A stretch of DNA of 64,000 nt, taken from contig JACNMN010000006.1 of assembly GCA_020622165.1 (NCBI GenBank), forward strand, positions 124,001 to 188,000. Reading direction: 5' to 3'. The position numbers and the translations under genes are program-made. This DNA is from Boseongicola sp. H5 (GTDB lineage: Bacteria > Pseudomonadota > Alphaproteobacteria > Rhodobacterales > Rhodobacteraceae). Positions 7,717-16,703 of this stretch are shown piece after piece. Within the stretch, counting starts at the first letter, position 1. Every line of letters starts with the position of its first letter. Below the pieces are notes generated by a model, which saw only the letters and a program-made list of their open reading frames with translations, was not told where the DNA came from and searched no databases.

Positions 7717-8562
7717 TCATCCTCCGTTCACCTGAGAGAGCCGGGCCTCATCCGCCTCGGCCTCCGCGCGTTTCACTTTCTGATGCTCGTCTTCGGCCAG
7801 ACCGATGCGCCAGTAGCCCGAGGCATAGACGTCGCGACGGTCGAGCCCCCTGTCGCCGCGCAGGAGCAGCCGAAGGGATCGCACGACGCCGGTTTCGCCC
7901 GCGATCAGCGTTCGGACCCGGCCCTCCGGCCAGCGCAGCGCCTCGACGATCCGGACCTGCTCGCGGGAGGCGCGGTGCGGATCGTCATGGATCAGCCAAT
8001 GCTGAGTCACGCCGGGCGGTGCGTCGATCTGCTGCCGGTCCCCGGCGGAGGTGATCTCGAAGATGGCCATGCCCGTGGCGTCGCGGGGCAAGGCCTCCAG
8101 ACCCGCGGCAACCACCGGGATGGCGGACATATCGGCAGCGAACAGATAGAAATCGGCGTCAAACTCGGTGAGCTTCGGCGCACCGGGGCCCGCGAAACCA
8201 ATGACATCACCAGCCCTCGCCCGGGCTGCCCAGGCCGAGGCCGGACCGTCGTCGCCATGGGCGACGAAGTCGATGTCGATCTCGCGCGTCTCGGGACGGG
8301 CGTTGCGGATCGTGTAGGTCCGTGTCACCGGCTTCGGCCCGTCCGCAAGCTGCGTTCGGAACGCGTCGATGCTCTGCCCCGCAGCGGGCAGCATGATCTT
8401 GCAATGACCGCCCGCGCATGTGGCCGGCAGACCCGCGAATTCCGGGGCGCTCAGGGTCACGCGGATCATGTTTTGTGTGAGCCGACCTGCCTGAACGACC
8501 TGCGCCAGGGCGGTGATGCGCCGAGGCTGGCCGGTGGTCGGTTTCGAGGGAAGCTTTGCCAT
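7717..8562 (-). CDS. Siderophore-interacting protein (FAD-containing ferric-chelate reductase)
   Basis: A cytoplasmic flavoprotein of the SIP/ViuB family, about 281 residues, that reduces imported ferric siderophores to release Fe(II). RTYTIRN near residue 83 is the FAD-binding RxYT-type motif. DFVAHGDDGPASAWA follows, and the C-terminal ASGYWRIGLAEDEHQ is the family hallmark. The ATG at 8562 is chosen because GGAGAT lies just upstream and family members start close to this point; the frame is open further left without a site. It sits between the MFS carrier and the small secreted protein in the iron operon. This supports a hydroxamate or other reducible Fe(III) chelate as the imported substrate. 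Confidence 0.92.
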   Translation of the reverse strand: MAKLPSKPTTGQPRRITALAQVVQAGRLTQNMIRVTLSAPEFAGLPATCAGGHCKIMLPAAGQSIDAFRTQLADGPKPVTRTYTIRNARPETREIDIDFVAHGDDGPASAWAARARAGDVIGFAGPGAPKLTEFDADFYLFAADMSAIPVVAAGLEALPRDATGMAIFEITSAGDRQQIDAPPGVTQHWLIHDDPHRASREQVRIVEALRWPEGRVRTLIAGETGVVRSLRLLLRGDRGLDRRDVYASGYWRIGLAEDEHQKVKRAEAEADEARLSQVNGG

Positions 8563-8606
8563 TCGGGATCTCCGTGAAAGTGCCGTTTCGCGACAGGGAT
8601 TGGCCG

Positions 8607-9803
8607 TCACAAGGGATGCGACCGGATACGGGAGGACGGACGCGCGGCGACCTGAATGGTCAGCGCGCAGAGCAGAAGGAGCGACGCGACGAGATAGGGC
8701 AGCCCAGACCACAGCGCGTAAAGCCCCGTGCCCAGGACCGGCCCGATCACGAAGCCACCCGCCATCGCGGCGCCGACGAGACCGCCGACAGCACCCTGTT
8801 CGTCCTCCGTCACCGACAGCGAGGCGGTCCCCTGCAAACCCGGGATCACAAGGCCCATGCCCAGACCGAGAAGGGCGTGGGCGGCAAGAATACCCGGTTG
8901 TCCGGGCCAGAGCAGAAGCACGACGGGCCCGACGATTGCAATGCCAAGACCCAGACGCACGATCAGACCCGGCGCAGGCTTTCGGTTGGCCACGAAGATC
9001 TGCGTGACAAAGATCACGGCGGCAAGCAACGCCAACGCCTGGCCCACGTTTGCGGCTGTCGTGGCGTTATCGAGATCGCCCACATCCTGAACGTAGAAGG
9101 CGATCGTCTGCTGCAGGCCGGAGATGACGACGAAGACGACGACCAGGGTCCCGAGTGTTGCTCTCAACCGCGGGTCGAGGGGGCGGAGCGGCGGCGGCGG
9201 GATGGGGGCGGCCACCAGCGTTTCAGGCAACAGACGCCACGCCAGAAGACAGACCGCACCGCCAAGCGCCGCGACCGTGTAGAGCGGCACCAGCAGCCCG
9301 AAGCCGGACAGACCCCAGGCCACAACGGGCCCGAGGATCGTGCCGATCCCGAAGGCTGCGCCGATCATCGCCATCCCTCCGGTGCGCTCCGCGGCACTTG
9401 TGGTATCGGCCACCCAGCCGATGGCCGCCGGTTGCGCGCCGGTGACGCTCAACCCGTAGACGATCCGGGACAGGCCCAGCAACAGGAAGGCGCCGGTCCC
9501 CGCGATCCACCCTGCCCGCCCGGCCTCCAGCATCAGGGCGAAGACGAGTGTCGTCACCCCGAGGCCGGCCATGGCGAAAAGAAACACCGGCCGCCGCCCG
9601 ATCCGGTCGACCTGCCGCCCCCACCATGGCGAGGTCAGGACCACGGCAATCGCGGCAAGCGAAATCACCCCGCCGATCATCACTTCGCTCATGCCCATAT
9701 CGCGCCCGAGCGGCCCGAAAATGGCGAACAGCACGGTTTGGCCCATGGACATCAGCGCCAGACCGGCAAGCAGGGCCATGCGGGGCAAAACGGTGCTAGA
9801 CAT
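8607..9803 (-). CDS. MFS transporter
   Basis: About 398 residues with 12 hydrophobic segments and the MFS motif GRQVDRIGRRP between helices 2 and 3. The start at 9803 overlaps the preceding stop by 8 nt and is immediately followed by the first helix; a longer upstream frame is Arg-rich and unlikely. Sitting between the amidotransferase-like genes and the siderophore reductase, it most plausibly exports a siderophore or the emptied chelator, or imports a chelate. Direction and substrate cannot be read from the sequence. Confidence 0.88.
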   Translation of the reverse strand: MSSTVLPRMALLAGLALMSMGQTVLFAIFGPLGRDMGMSEVMIGGVISLAAIAVVLTSPWWGRQVDRIGRRPVFLFAMAGLGVTTLVFALMLEAGRAGWIAGTGAFLLLGLSRIVYGLSVTGAQPAAIGWVADTTSAAERTGGMAMIGAAFGIGTILGPVVAWGLSGFGLLVPLYTVAALGGAVCLLAWRLLPETLVAAPIPPPPLRPLDPRLRATLGTLVVVFVVISGLQQTIAFYVQDVGDLDNATTAANVGQALALLAAVIFVTQIFVANRKPAPGLIVRLGLGIAIVGPVVLLLWPGQPGILAAHALLGLGMGLVIPGLQGTASLSVTEDEQGAVGGLVGAAMAGGFVIGPVLGTGLYALWSGLPYLVASLLLLCALTIQVAARPSSRIRSHPL

Positions 9804-10437
9804 GGGCCGCCCCCCGGATATGCGCCGCCGTCTCCTCCGCCAGCCAGGGCAGGAACACGTCGAGGAACCGCGTCGTCGCCGGCATGAAGCCCGAGCCATG
9901 GTGGTAGATCGGATCAAGCGTCGTGATCAGCAGGCGCCCCCTGCCCCTGCGGCTGTCGATCAGAATCGGGCCGCCAGCCGCCCCTTCGTGCCACGCCGCG
10001 AGCGTGTCGCCGCCGCCGGTGAGCGTGAGGGTTCCGTGAACGTGCCATGTGAGGTCCGCCTGGCTCAGGCGGGACATGAGCGGATGGTCCGGTGCCGTGA
10101 TCCGAAGGCCGAGATCGCCCTCGTTCTCCAGCCACCACCAGAAGTTGGTGGGCACCGGATCGACCGCGACACCGTCGAGAAAGAGATCAGGCCGTGTTTC
10201 GCCCATCACGACGAGAAAACCGCCCGCCTCCATAAAGGCTGCCAGCTGCGCGCGCGCGCCCGCCAGACGTTGACCGTTGGTCCGGCAGGGGACGAGCAGC
10301 GTCGGGAATGCGCCGAGATCGGTCGCGCCGAGGTCCGACGGCCGGATGAGCGACGTGAAAAGCCGCGCGTATTTCCCCCGGCGCAGGGTGCGCGTGTGGT
10401 AGGACATGCCCCCGTCGATCGCCGCGATCCCGGTCAT
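9796..10437 (-). CDS. Class I amidotransferase-fold-like protein, unknown function (second of pair)
   Basis: A 213-residue cytoplasmic protein starting at an ATG that overlaps the previous stop as ATGA. It has the alternating strand/helix pattern of ThuA/glutamine-amidotransferase-like proteins (FPTLLVPCRTNG, AFMEAGGFLVVMGE, GPILIDSRRGRGRLLITTLDP), but no clear Gly-x-Cys-x-Gly nucleophile elbow. A Trp-rich NFWWWLEN segment is notable. It is adjacent to a similar-sized gene of the same general fold, and both lie between the iron ABC ATPase and the MFS carrier. No function is assigned. Confidence 0.72.
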   Translation of the reverse strand: MTGIAAIDGGMSYHTRTLRRGKYARLFTSLIRPSDLGATDLGAFPTLLVPCRTNGQRLAGARAQLAAFMEAGGFLVVMGETRPDLFLDGVAVDPVPTNFWWWLENEGDLGLRITAPDHPLMSRLSQADLTWHVHGTLTLTGGGDTLAAWHEGAAGGPILIDSRRGRGRLLITTLDPIYHHGSGFMPATTRFLDVFLPWLAEETAAHIRGAAHV

Positions 10438-11030
10438 GCCGCCATCCAATCCAGCAGTTGCGCAAAGACCCGCGCCGACGAGTTGGGCTCCTGCGCATAG
10501 CCCCAAACATCGTTGCCCGGATGGACGAACAGCTTGCCGCCATGGGGCCCGTGCCAGACCCAGTCCGCCGGCGCCCCGGTTGCGGCAAAGCGGGTCACGA
10601 TCCGGGCGTCGTCGGGCGGTGCAATGCTGCCGCGTGCCCAGAAGCCGACGACGCCCTTTCGGAAGGTGATATCCCCTGCGGAGACGCCATCGACGATTGG
10701 GTGATCGCCCGCGATCTCCAACACCCAGTCATCGCGACGGCCGCTCCCCTCGGGCCGGTGGGGCCGAAGGATGGACATGTAGGGCACGGCGATGGGCCCC
10801 ATCGTGGCCACGGCGCCGCCGCGCGCCAGAAACGCGTCCAGCCCGGGGCGCAGGGTGCCGAGGTGATATTCGTCGAGATGCTGGCCGAGAAGCAGGCCAC
10901 ACACAGTCTCCAGCGCGTCCGGGGTGAAGGCGGGCTGCTCCAGCACGGCGATCTCGTGACCGTTCGGCGGCGCGGCAATCGCCCCGGGCGTGCCGACCGT
11001 GTTCTTCAGGAACAGGAACCGCCCGCTCAT
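10434..11030 (-). CDS. Class I amidotransferase-fold-like protein, unknown function (first of pair)
   Basis: A 198-residue protein with ATGA overlaps at both ends, firmly inside the operon. Segments such as LDAFLARGGAVATMGP and GGKLFVHPGNDVWGYAQE resemble the ThuA/GATase-like fold, where a short Rossmann-like domain reports on a bound ligand. No catalytic triad could be placed. Coupling to the iron ABC ATPase suggests it handles the imported chelate or a signal linked to it, but this is inference. Confidence 0.72.
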   Translation of the reverse strand: MSGRFLFLKNTVGTPGAIAAPPNGHEIAVLEQPAFTPDALETVCGLLLGQHLDEYHLGTLRPGLDAFLARGGAVATMGPIAVPYMSILRPHRPEGSGRRDDWVLEIAGDHPIVDGVSAGDITFRKGVVGFWARGSIAPPDDARIVTRFAATGAPADWVWHGPHGGKLFVHPGNDVWGYAQEPNSSARVFAQLLDWMAA

Positions 11031-11785
11031 GGCGAGCCCGCCACGGCCACGGCGGCGCGAAGCGTGCCCTCGGGCGCGGCCTGTTCCAGCACCCGCACGG
11101 GCGTGTCGTAAAGCGCGCTCAGCGCATCCTCGGTCAGCACCTCCGCCACCGGGCCCAGAACCCGGCGATCCTGCCCATAGAGCAGCAGGGCCCGGTCCGC
11201 GGCCTCGAACGCATGGCCCGGCACATGGGTCGAAAACGCGATGCCGAGCCCGTTATCATGGGCCAGCGTCCGCAGGATCCCGAAAAGCTTGTGCTGGTTC
11301 TTCAGATCAAGCGCCGAGGCCGGTTCATCGAGGATCAGCAGATCGCACTCTCCGGCCAGCGCACGGGCAATCATCACCAGTTGACGCTCTCCGCCCGAAA
11401 GGGTCGTGACCCTGCGATCATGCAGATCGGCCATGCCGACATGCGCCAGCGCGGCCTCTGCCGCCTCATAATCCGCCATCCGGGGGCTCTGGAAAAGGCC
11501 GAGATGCCGGGCGCGGCCCATGACCACGACCTCGCGCACCTTGTAGTCGAAGCCGATCCCCGCTCCCTGGGGCACATAGGCGACTGCGCCACGGCCTTCG
11601 CGGTTTCCGGCGCAAAGCGGGAGTGCACCGACCAGCGCCTTGATCAGCGTGGTCTTGCCGCGCCCGTTGGGCCCGAGGATGGCAAGGATCTGCCCGGCGG
11701 TGACCTCAAGGGTCACATCGCGCGCAACCTCGTGCCCACCGGGCGCGATGGTTGCATTCCGCAGAGAGACAAACGCCTCAGGCAC
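11027..11785 (-). CDS. Iron-chelate ABC transporter ATP-binding protein (FecE/FhuC type)
   Basis: A 252-residue ATPase for the type II importer encoded with it. Walker A GPNGRGKTT is near residue 38, the signature LSGGERQLV near 126, Walker B LLILDEPASALD near 148, and the switch His in FSTHVPGH. This is the FecE/FhuC/BtuD branch. It overlaps the permease stop upstream and the first amidotransferase-like gene downstream, so stoichiometric co-expression is likely. Substrate is inferred as a ferric chelate from the siderophore reductase in the same operon. Confidence 0.92.
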   Translation of the reverse strand: MPEAFVSLRNATIAPGGHEVARDVTLEVTAGQILAILGPNGRGKTTLIKALVGALPLCAGNREGRGAVAYVPQGAGIGFDYKVREVVVMGRARHLGLFQSPRMADYEAAEAALAHVGMADLHDRRVTTLSGGERQLVMIARALAGECDLLILDEPASALDLKNQHKLFGILRTLAHDNGLGIAFSTHVPGHAFEAADRALLLYGQDRRVLGPVAEVLTEDALSALYDTPVRVLEQAAPEGTLRAAVAVAGSP

Positions 11786-12836
11786 GGCCCCACCCCCTCA
11801 GATGCAGACGCCGCAGCATCACCGCGAAGACCGGCGCACCGATCAGCGCGGTCAGGATGCCAAGCGGGATTTCCGCCGGTGTGGCCGTCCGTGCGACGGT
11901 GTCGATCATCAGCAGATAGACCGCGCCGATGATGGCCGATGCGGGCAAGAGCACCCGGTGATCCGGCCCGACGATCATGCGCGCGATATGTGGCACCACA
12001 AGCCCCACCCAGCCCACGATGCCGGCCACCGACACGATGCCGGCGACCGCCAGCGCAACCGCAGCCAGGATCAGCCAGCGCGACCGCTCGACCAAAACGC
12101 CGAGGGCGGTGGCCTCCTCGTCGCCCAGTGACAGGACGTTGATCCTGAACCGCAGGAACCAGAGCAGGACCGAGCCCGCCACGGTGGCCGACGCAAGGAC
12201 GCCGAGGCTTGAATAGCTCGCCGTGGCGAAGGAGCCCATGAGCCAGTAGACGATGGCCGCCAGCGTGTCGTTCGGGTCGGCGAGATAGGTCAGCAGGCTG
12301 ATGAGCGCGGAAAACGCGGCCGACACGACCACCCCCGCCAGAACAAGGGTAAGCACCTGGGCCTGCCCGTCCACCCGGGCGAGCGCGTAGACGATGGCGA
12401 CGGCCAGAAGCCCGAAGAGGAAGGCGAACCCGATCAGCGTCAGCACAGTGCCGAAAAGGAAGATCGCCAGCGCCCCGCCAAAGGCCGCGCCCGATGTCAC
12501 TCCGATGATCTGCGGGCCCACCAGCGGATTGCGAAAGATGCCTTGTAGCGCGGCACCGGTCAGCCCCAGGGCCGCGCCCGCGATCATCGCCGACAGGACC
12601 CGCGGCAGTCGGATCAGCTCCACCACCCGCTCCGCCGTGCCGGGCCATGTGGGCTCGATCGGAACGACATTGGCCAGCAGAATCCGCAGAACGTCGACGG
12701 GCGGCACCGCGAACCGCCCGAACCCGAGCGCGCAGAGCGCCGAGACAGGCAGCGTCAGAAGCGCCAGCGCCCAGAGGCTTCGGGCAGACCAGCGCCGGGA
12801 GGCGAACTCCGCACCCTGAGCCGTCGCCAGACTCAT
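11778..12836 (-). CDS. Iron-chelate ABC transporter permease (FecCD/BtuC family)
   Basis: A 352-residue inner-membrane protein with about ten hydrophobic helices. Family landmarks include the ALGLTGAALQGIFRNPLVGPQIIGV segment (residues about 80-105), followed by GAAFGGALAIF, and the coupling-helix region LGDEEATALG. Near the C-terminus are GFVGLVVPHIARM-like residues (WVGLVVPHIARMIVG). It would act as a homodimer. It overlaps the binding-protein stop by ATGA. Confidence 0.93.
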   Translation of the reverse strand: MSLATAQGAEFASRRWSARSLWALALLTLPVSALCALGFGRFAVPPVDVLRILLANVVPIEPTWPGTAERVVELIRLPRVLSAMIAGAALGLTGAALQGIFRNPLVGPQIIGVTSGAAFGGALAIFLFGTVLTLIGFAFLFGLLAVAIVYALARVDGQAQVLTLVLAGVVVSAAFSALISLLTYLADPNDTLAAIVYWLMGSFATASYSSLGVLASATVAGSVLLWFLRFRINVLSLGDEEATALGVLVERSRWLILAAVALAVAGIVSVAGIVGWVGLVVPHIARMIVGPDHRVLLPASAIIGAVYLLMIDTVARTATPAEIPLGILTALIGAPVFAVMLRRLHLRGWGRA

Positions 12837-13912
12837 CGCAGGAACTGCTCGTAAGCGGCGCTGACGCCGTTGATATCGACCCGCAGGATGGCGTCGATCT
12901 CCTGGTCATCGGGCGCTTGACCATAGAGCATCTCGTAGCGTGCCGAGATGTCGTCCCGCAGCCCCGCGACCGGTCGGTCGGGATGCAGGAGGCTCGCCAC
13001 CCAGGCCCAGGTCAGCGGGCTTTCCTGGTTCGGGGGATCCCACCGATAACCTCCGATCGGAAGTTTGTAGACACGCCGGTTCGTCACCGCGGAGATATCC
13101 GCGAAGAGCGGGTTGGAATAGACGTCGTCGGGGGTCAGCGCCTCCTCGAAGCCGTTGAGGAAAATCACCTCCGGATCCCAGGCGATGATCTGCTCGGCGT
13201 TGACATCGTTGAACCCCTGAAAGCCCTCATCGGCCACGTTGTCCCCGCCGCCGAGTTCGATCCAGAAATCGTTGTAGGTCCCCTCGCCGGCGACCCGCAG
13301 GCTTGACAGGTAGCGCAGGAAGTAGAGCGTGCGCGGGCGGTCTTCCGCCGCGATCCCGGCGGCACGGGCCTGCATCGTGTCCAATGCCCCGAACCGCCAG
13401 TCCAGGATCATGGCCGCGCGGTCCTCCTGCCCCAGGGCTGTCCCCAGCATGGCGATCCATTGGGCCGCGTCTTCCTCGCTGCCGTACTGCAAGGTGGCAA
13501 CGGTGAACCCCGCGGCTTCCAGGGGCTGGACGATGTCGGGCCCGCGCGTGCCCCATTGCAGGACAAGGTCGGGGTCGACCGTCAAAAGCGCCTCGACATT
13601 CGGCATGAACCCCTCGCCGACGATATTGGAGGGGATATCGCGCAGGCCCGGAAAAATCTCCCCGAGGATCCCCTCCACAATGGCGGTCTGCGAGAGCCTG
13701 TGCATGGCCACGATGGGCTCCGGCGTGCCGGTCACGGCCACGGCCATCGAAGCGGCGGGGATCGGGATCGTCGCCAGCCGCTCGGCCAGGCTCGGCAGCG
13801 ACACATCGCGGCCGAACTGGTCGGTGAAGGTGATCTCGTCGGCAAGTGCGGGCCATGCGGTCGCAAGGCCAAGGAAAAATGGCAGGAGAAGTCGGTTGTA
13901 TCGGCGCGGCAC
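12833..13912 (-). CDS. Iron-chelate ABC transporter periplasmic binding protein
   Basis: A 359-residue class III binding protein with a Sec signal peptide ending ALA-DEITF. The helical-backbone fold is indicated by FTDQFGRDVSLP at the start of the mature protein, VEALLTVDPDLVLQWG, and NAEQIIAWDPEVIFLNG. No lipobox is present, so it is likely soluble in the periplasm. It is the first gene of the ten-gene operon ending at 5356; upstream is about 500 bp without a clear gene. No TonB-dependent receptor is encoded in the window, so the outer-membrane partner must lie elsewhere. Confidence 0.92.
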   Translation of the reverse strand: MPRRYNRLLLPFFLGLATAWPALADEITFTDQFGRDVSLPSLAERLATIPIPAASMAVAVTGTPEPIVAMHRLSQTAIVEGILGEIFPGLRDIPSNIVGEGFMPNVEALLTVDPDLVLQWGTRGPDIVQPLEAAGFTVATLQYGSEEDAAQWIAMLGTALGQEDRAAMILDWRFGALDTMQARAAGIAAEDRPRTLYFLRYLSSLRVAGEGTYNDFWIELGGGDNVADEGFQGFNDVNAEQIIAWDPEVIFLNGFEEALTPDDVYSNPLFADISAVTNRRVYKLPIGGYRWDPPNQESPLTWAWVASLLHPDRPVAGLRDDISARYEMLYGQAPDDQEIDAILRVDINGVSAAYEQFLR

Positions 13913-14440
13913 CTGAAGCCTCCGTTGTCGCGAATGGGGGGCGAGTCAGCTGCCGAGCCGGTTGCTGCGTCAATCCTGACAAAAATGATCTGCTATTGCA
14001 ATCCCAAGACTCGGACCGCCGCGACCTGCGCCCGCAGACCCTTGGGGCGGCAGGCGTCCAGACCAACGCGCCCGGCAAATCCGGAAACATTCCAAACGCC
14101 ACACTGCCCGGGCGATCCCTGTCGCCGAACCTGGGCAGCCCGCGTGCCTGTCGCCCGACAGGTGCGATACTGCAGGCAACACATCGCAGGCCAAGACGCG
14201 CCTGTGGATTAATGAGGGGCATCAACCATGCATTTCGCCATGGCCGCCCTGCAGTCCTGCCGCTTCCTTAAAGGTCGGTTTCGTGTTTCGCTCGGACGAA
14301 GACCCGCTCCCTGGCGCGCCTTCACTTCCGTTATTCATCACGCACACCGGACACCGCCATAGAATGACACATACCTGGAAAATGACCGGTCGCGGCCCGT
14401 CGCCCTGCCCTCAATCCCCTTCGTCGCATGCTCACCCGAC
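13913..14440. promoter_or_regulatory. Upstream region of the iron operon
   Basis: A stretch of about 530 bp with no supportable gene. On the minus strand an AT-richer patch (13974-14003) reads TTGCAA, a 17-nt spacer with a T-run, and a weak CAGGAT. This could be a promoter for the iron operon about 60 bp upstream of its start. It may also hold an iron-responsive operator, but no perfect Fur, Irr or RirA box was recognised. The rest, to about 14440, appears non-coding. Confidence 0.3.
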
Positions 14441-15280
14441 ATGCAGTCCTTTCCGCCATGTCCCGAACTGACCGAACCGTGTTCAGACCATGAAGCGTGT
14501 TCGGATGGCGTCGTGTCAGTCACTTACGAGCAGATCCGCGCCGGTGATCCCGATGACGACAACCCCGACCGGAGCGGAAGATCGACGCCGCCCGCAGGCG
14601 GTGCAGGCAGAACGGAAGCCGCCGGACCGGACACCGGATGGCCGCAACCCCTTGGGATCAGGCAGAGAATGATGGAGGTGAGCTTCCAGAGATGCTCCCC
14701 GACGCATCCGCTGGTCGTGCAGGCACCACTGGCGGATGTCAGAGCCCCGTTCATCGGGGCATGGCTCTGGCAGACTTGTCAGGACGGGGATTTGCTGGAC
14801 GATGTTGACGGGAGACCCACGAAAGCTGAGTGCGGCGCCTGTCTCGATGTGCTGGTCGGATTGGGACGGATAAGCTTTCTGTCCGAATCCCGCAGCGATT
14901 TCAGCGGCGAGCAATACGAACAGGTCGACGGTTTCGGCGGCAAGACCTATCGGCGCCACTTTCCGGCCTTTTCGAGATGGACCTTGCCGGCGCTTGCCTC
15001 GACGCGGTGCCGCGATGCATCCCCGGACCTGTTCTTTGCATTAGGCAACTGGAGCTTGGGAACTCAGGCTCTCCTTCTGATGACCGGGGGCTCCCGGCCC
15101 GATCATGTGGAGAGAGACTTCCTGATGCGCGTCAACAGCGGCCGGGCGCCGAAAGACGGCATACCGAACCTTCTTGCCCGACTTGTTCCGATGGTGGACG
15201 GCTGCGGTCTCATCGCCATGTCATCGGCGTCCAAGGTTATCGACGATCTCAGTTCCGCGTTCACCTCCGGGCGGCGATAG
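14441..15280 (+). CDS. Uncertain ORF, unknown function
   Basis: An open frame of up to 279 codons. The N-terminal 80 residues are low in hydrophobic content and look non-coding. The part from about 14670 is more protein-like (DLLDDVDGRPTKAECGACLDVLVGLGR, interrupted here at positions 14790-14870; LFFALGNWSLG; GLIAMSSASKVIDD). No ribosome-binding site stands out and no family is recognised. Antisense frames overlap it. A later start around 14669-14672 is as likely as 14441. It could be a decayed gene. Confidence 0.3.
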   Translation: MQSFPPCPELTEPCSDHEACSDGVVSVTYEQIRAGDPDDDNPDRSGRSTPPAGGAGRTEAAGPDTGWPQPLGIRQRMMEVSFQRCSPTHPLVVQAPLADVRAPFIGAWLWQTCQDGDLLDDVDGRPTKAECGACLDVLVGLGRISFLSESRSDFSGEQYEQVDGFGGKTYRRHFPAFSRWTLPALASTRCRDASPDLFFALGNWSLGTQALLLMTGGSRPDHVERDFLMRVNSGRAPKDGIPNLLARLVPMVDGCGLIAMSSASKVIDDLSSAFTSGRR

Positions 15281-15368
15281 CTGAGCGCTCTGCGGACGGG
15301 GCCCTTTCCGAAATCGCCAGAGCCTTGGTGCACAGCCGACCCGATCGCGCAGGTGCGGATTTTCGGCA

Positions 15369-15749
15369 TCACAAGTGAGCTTCCGGCGTTCCGTCGCGCC
15401 CCGTTTCCCGACACCAGGTGACCGGCCAGTCCGCAAAATCGGCGGCAGACCAGATGGAACCATCGCTCAGAGCGAAGAAGAAGAACCGCGGGGGATCGGG
15501 CCAGCCATGAAAATAGCGTTCGCGGACGATCCATATCTGCCCGGAGACCTCGGCCGTTCCATAGGTCTCGTTTCCGAAATCGCGCAGCCTTGGCAGAGCC
15601 ATCGCGGCACGCTCGAACATCTCGTTGTTCAATCTCCATCGGACAGCGCGGCGCCGGCACTGCCGAAACCGCCATAACCAGAGGATCTCCGTCAGCCAGC
15701 TTTGATCCAAACCGTCGATATCCCGCCTTGGCTCGACAGGTTTCGCCAT
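15369..15749 (-). CDS. Hypothetical Trp-rich protein
   Basis: A 126-residue protein from the ATG at 15749, preceded by GGAGGGG at good spacing. It is rich in Trp and aromatic residues (ILWLWRFRQCRRR, FHGWPDPPRFFFFALSDG, DWPVTWCRE) and has no signal peptide. The family is not recognised. It stands alone, with short gaps to its neighbours. The good ribosome-binding site and biased composition support coding. Confidence 0.6.
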   Translation of the reverse strand: MAKPVEPRRDIDGLDQSWLTEILWLWRFRQCRRRAVRWRLNNEMFERAAMALPRLRDFGNETYGTAEVSGQIWIVRERYFHGWPDPPRFFFFALSDGSIWSAADFADWPVTWCRETGRDGTPEAHL

Positions 15750-15957
15750 CTGTCCCCTCCCTGGCCGGGACTGCATCGGTCCGGCAATCAGATAGGTAGC
15801 GCGTCTTCGGAGTTTTCGCGACGGCTGATGTGATGCAATTCCGCGGTGGCGCTATGCAGCCCTGCGCGTTCCCGACACCGCCTCATGGTGATACCGGGGA
15901 TGCGGATTACGTTTCTGTCGATCTGCAATCGGGGTGGGTAGAGCGTCCGTCCGGTCC

Positions 15958-16347
15958 TCAGTCACACAGCAGCGGAAACACGCCAGTACCCGGAATGTGC
16001 AGCGTACCGACCGTTACGGTGTCGTCGCCCTCCACCGCGGAGAGAAGACGCACCGAGGCGACAATACGCTCCATATTCGGATCGGCGAAGTCGATAAGGG
16101 TGCGCCTGTTCTCAAGCGAGGCTTGTGCAAGGCTCATCGGAATGGCGCCATCCGCTTCGATGAGGCTCCAGCGCTGTCCCTCGACGCGGATGGTGGCATT
16201 CACAAGCGCGATCCCGGGGACACTGCCAAAGCCATAGGAAAAGACAGCCCCGGATGCTCCCGGCGCTTCGCAATACACTTCGCCGGTTGCGGCGGCTGGT
16301 CCGGCCGCGACTGCGATCAGAAGGGCAAGAAGGGACGTCCGATACAT
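15958..16347 (-). CDS. Secreted protein of unknown function
   Basis: A 129-residue protein starting at ATG 16347, where a signal peptide begins (MYRTSLLALLIAVAAGPAAA). The mature part carries two Cys residues (VYCEAPG near its start, LLCD at the very end) that could pair. It is predicted mostly beta. It lies 17 bp after the preceding membrane-anchored gene on the same strand, so the two probably form a small operon. Function is unknown. Confidence 0.68.
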   Translation of the reverse strand: MYRTSLLALLIAVAAGPAAATGEVYCEAPGASGAVFSYGFGSVPGIALVNATIRVEGQRWSLIEADGAIPMSLAQASLENRRTLIDFADPNMERIVASVRLLSAVEGDDTVTVGTLHIPGTGVFPLLCD

Positions 16348-16364
16348 CGCTGTGTTCTCCAGTG

Positions 16365-16703
16365 CTATTGTGAACCCGCATGGCTCAGCCTGCGAGACCA
16401 CGTCGTACGATCGAGCGGCTCAAAGCCGTGCGGCAGTTCATTTTTATCGACAAGATGATAGGTGCGGGGGTCCTCATCGGATTGTGCGTAGTGATACCTT
16501 CCGTCGACGCCATAGAGCCACCAGTCGCCCGATCCGGGATTTCGCTGAAGCACCCGGAAGGTCAGAATGCTGCTTTCAGCGGGTATATAGAAACCGGATT
16601 CCGTCAGCAGAAGGTAGCTGTTTGCGAGCAGGTTGCTTCGTAGAAGTGCAACAATGCCAGCGATCACCAACATTCCGATCAGACTCTTTCGGGCGAGCGC
16701 CAT
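16365..16703 (-). CDS. Membrane-anchored hypothetical protein
   Basis: A 112-residue protein with an N-terminal hydrophobic segment (LIGMLVIAGIVALL) and a soluble C-terminal part containing WWLYGVDGRYHYAQ. AAGGTGG just upstream favours the ATG at 16703 over a GTG two codons earlier. It is followed by the secreted protein gene. No family is recognised. Confidence 0.62.
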   Translation of the reverse strand: MALARKSLIGMLVIAGIVALLRSNLLANSYLLLTESGFYIPAESSILTFRVLQRNPGSGDWWLYGVDGRYHYAQSDEDPRTYHLVDKNELPHGFEPLDRTTWSRRLSHAGSQ

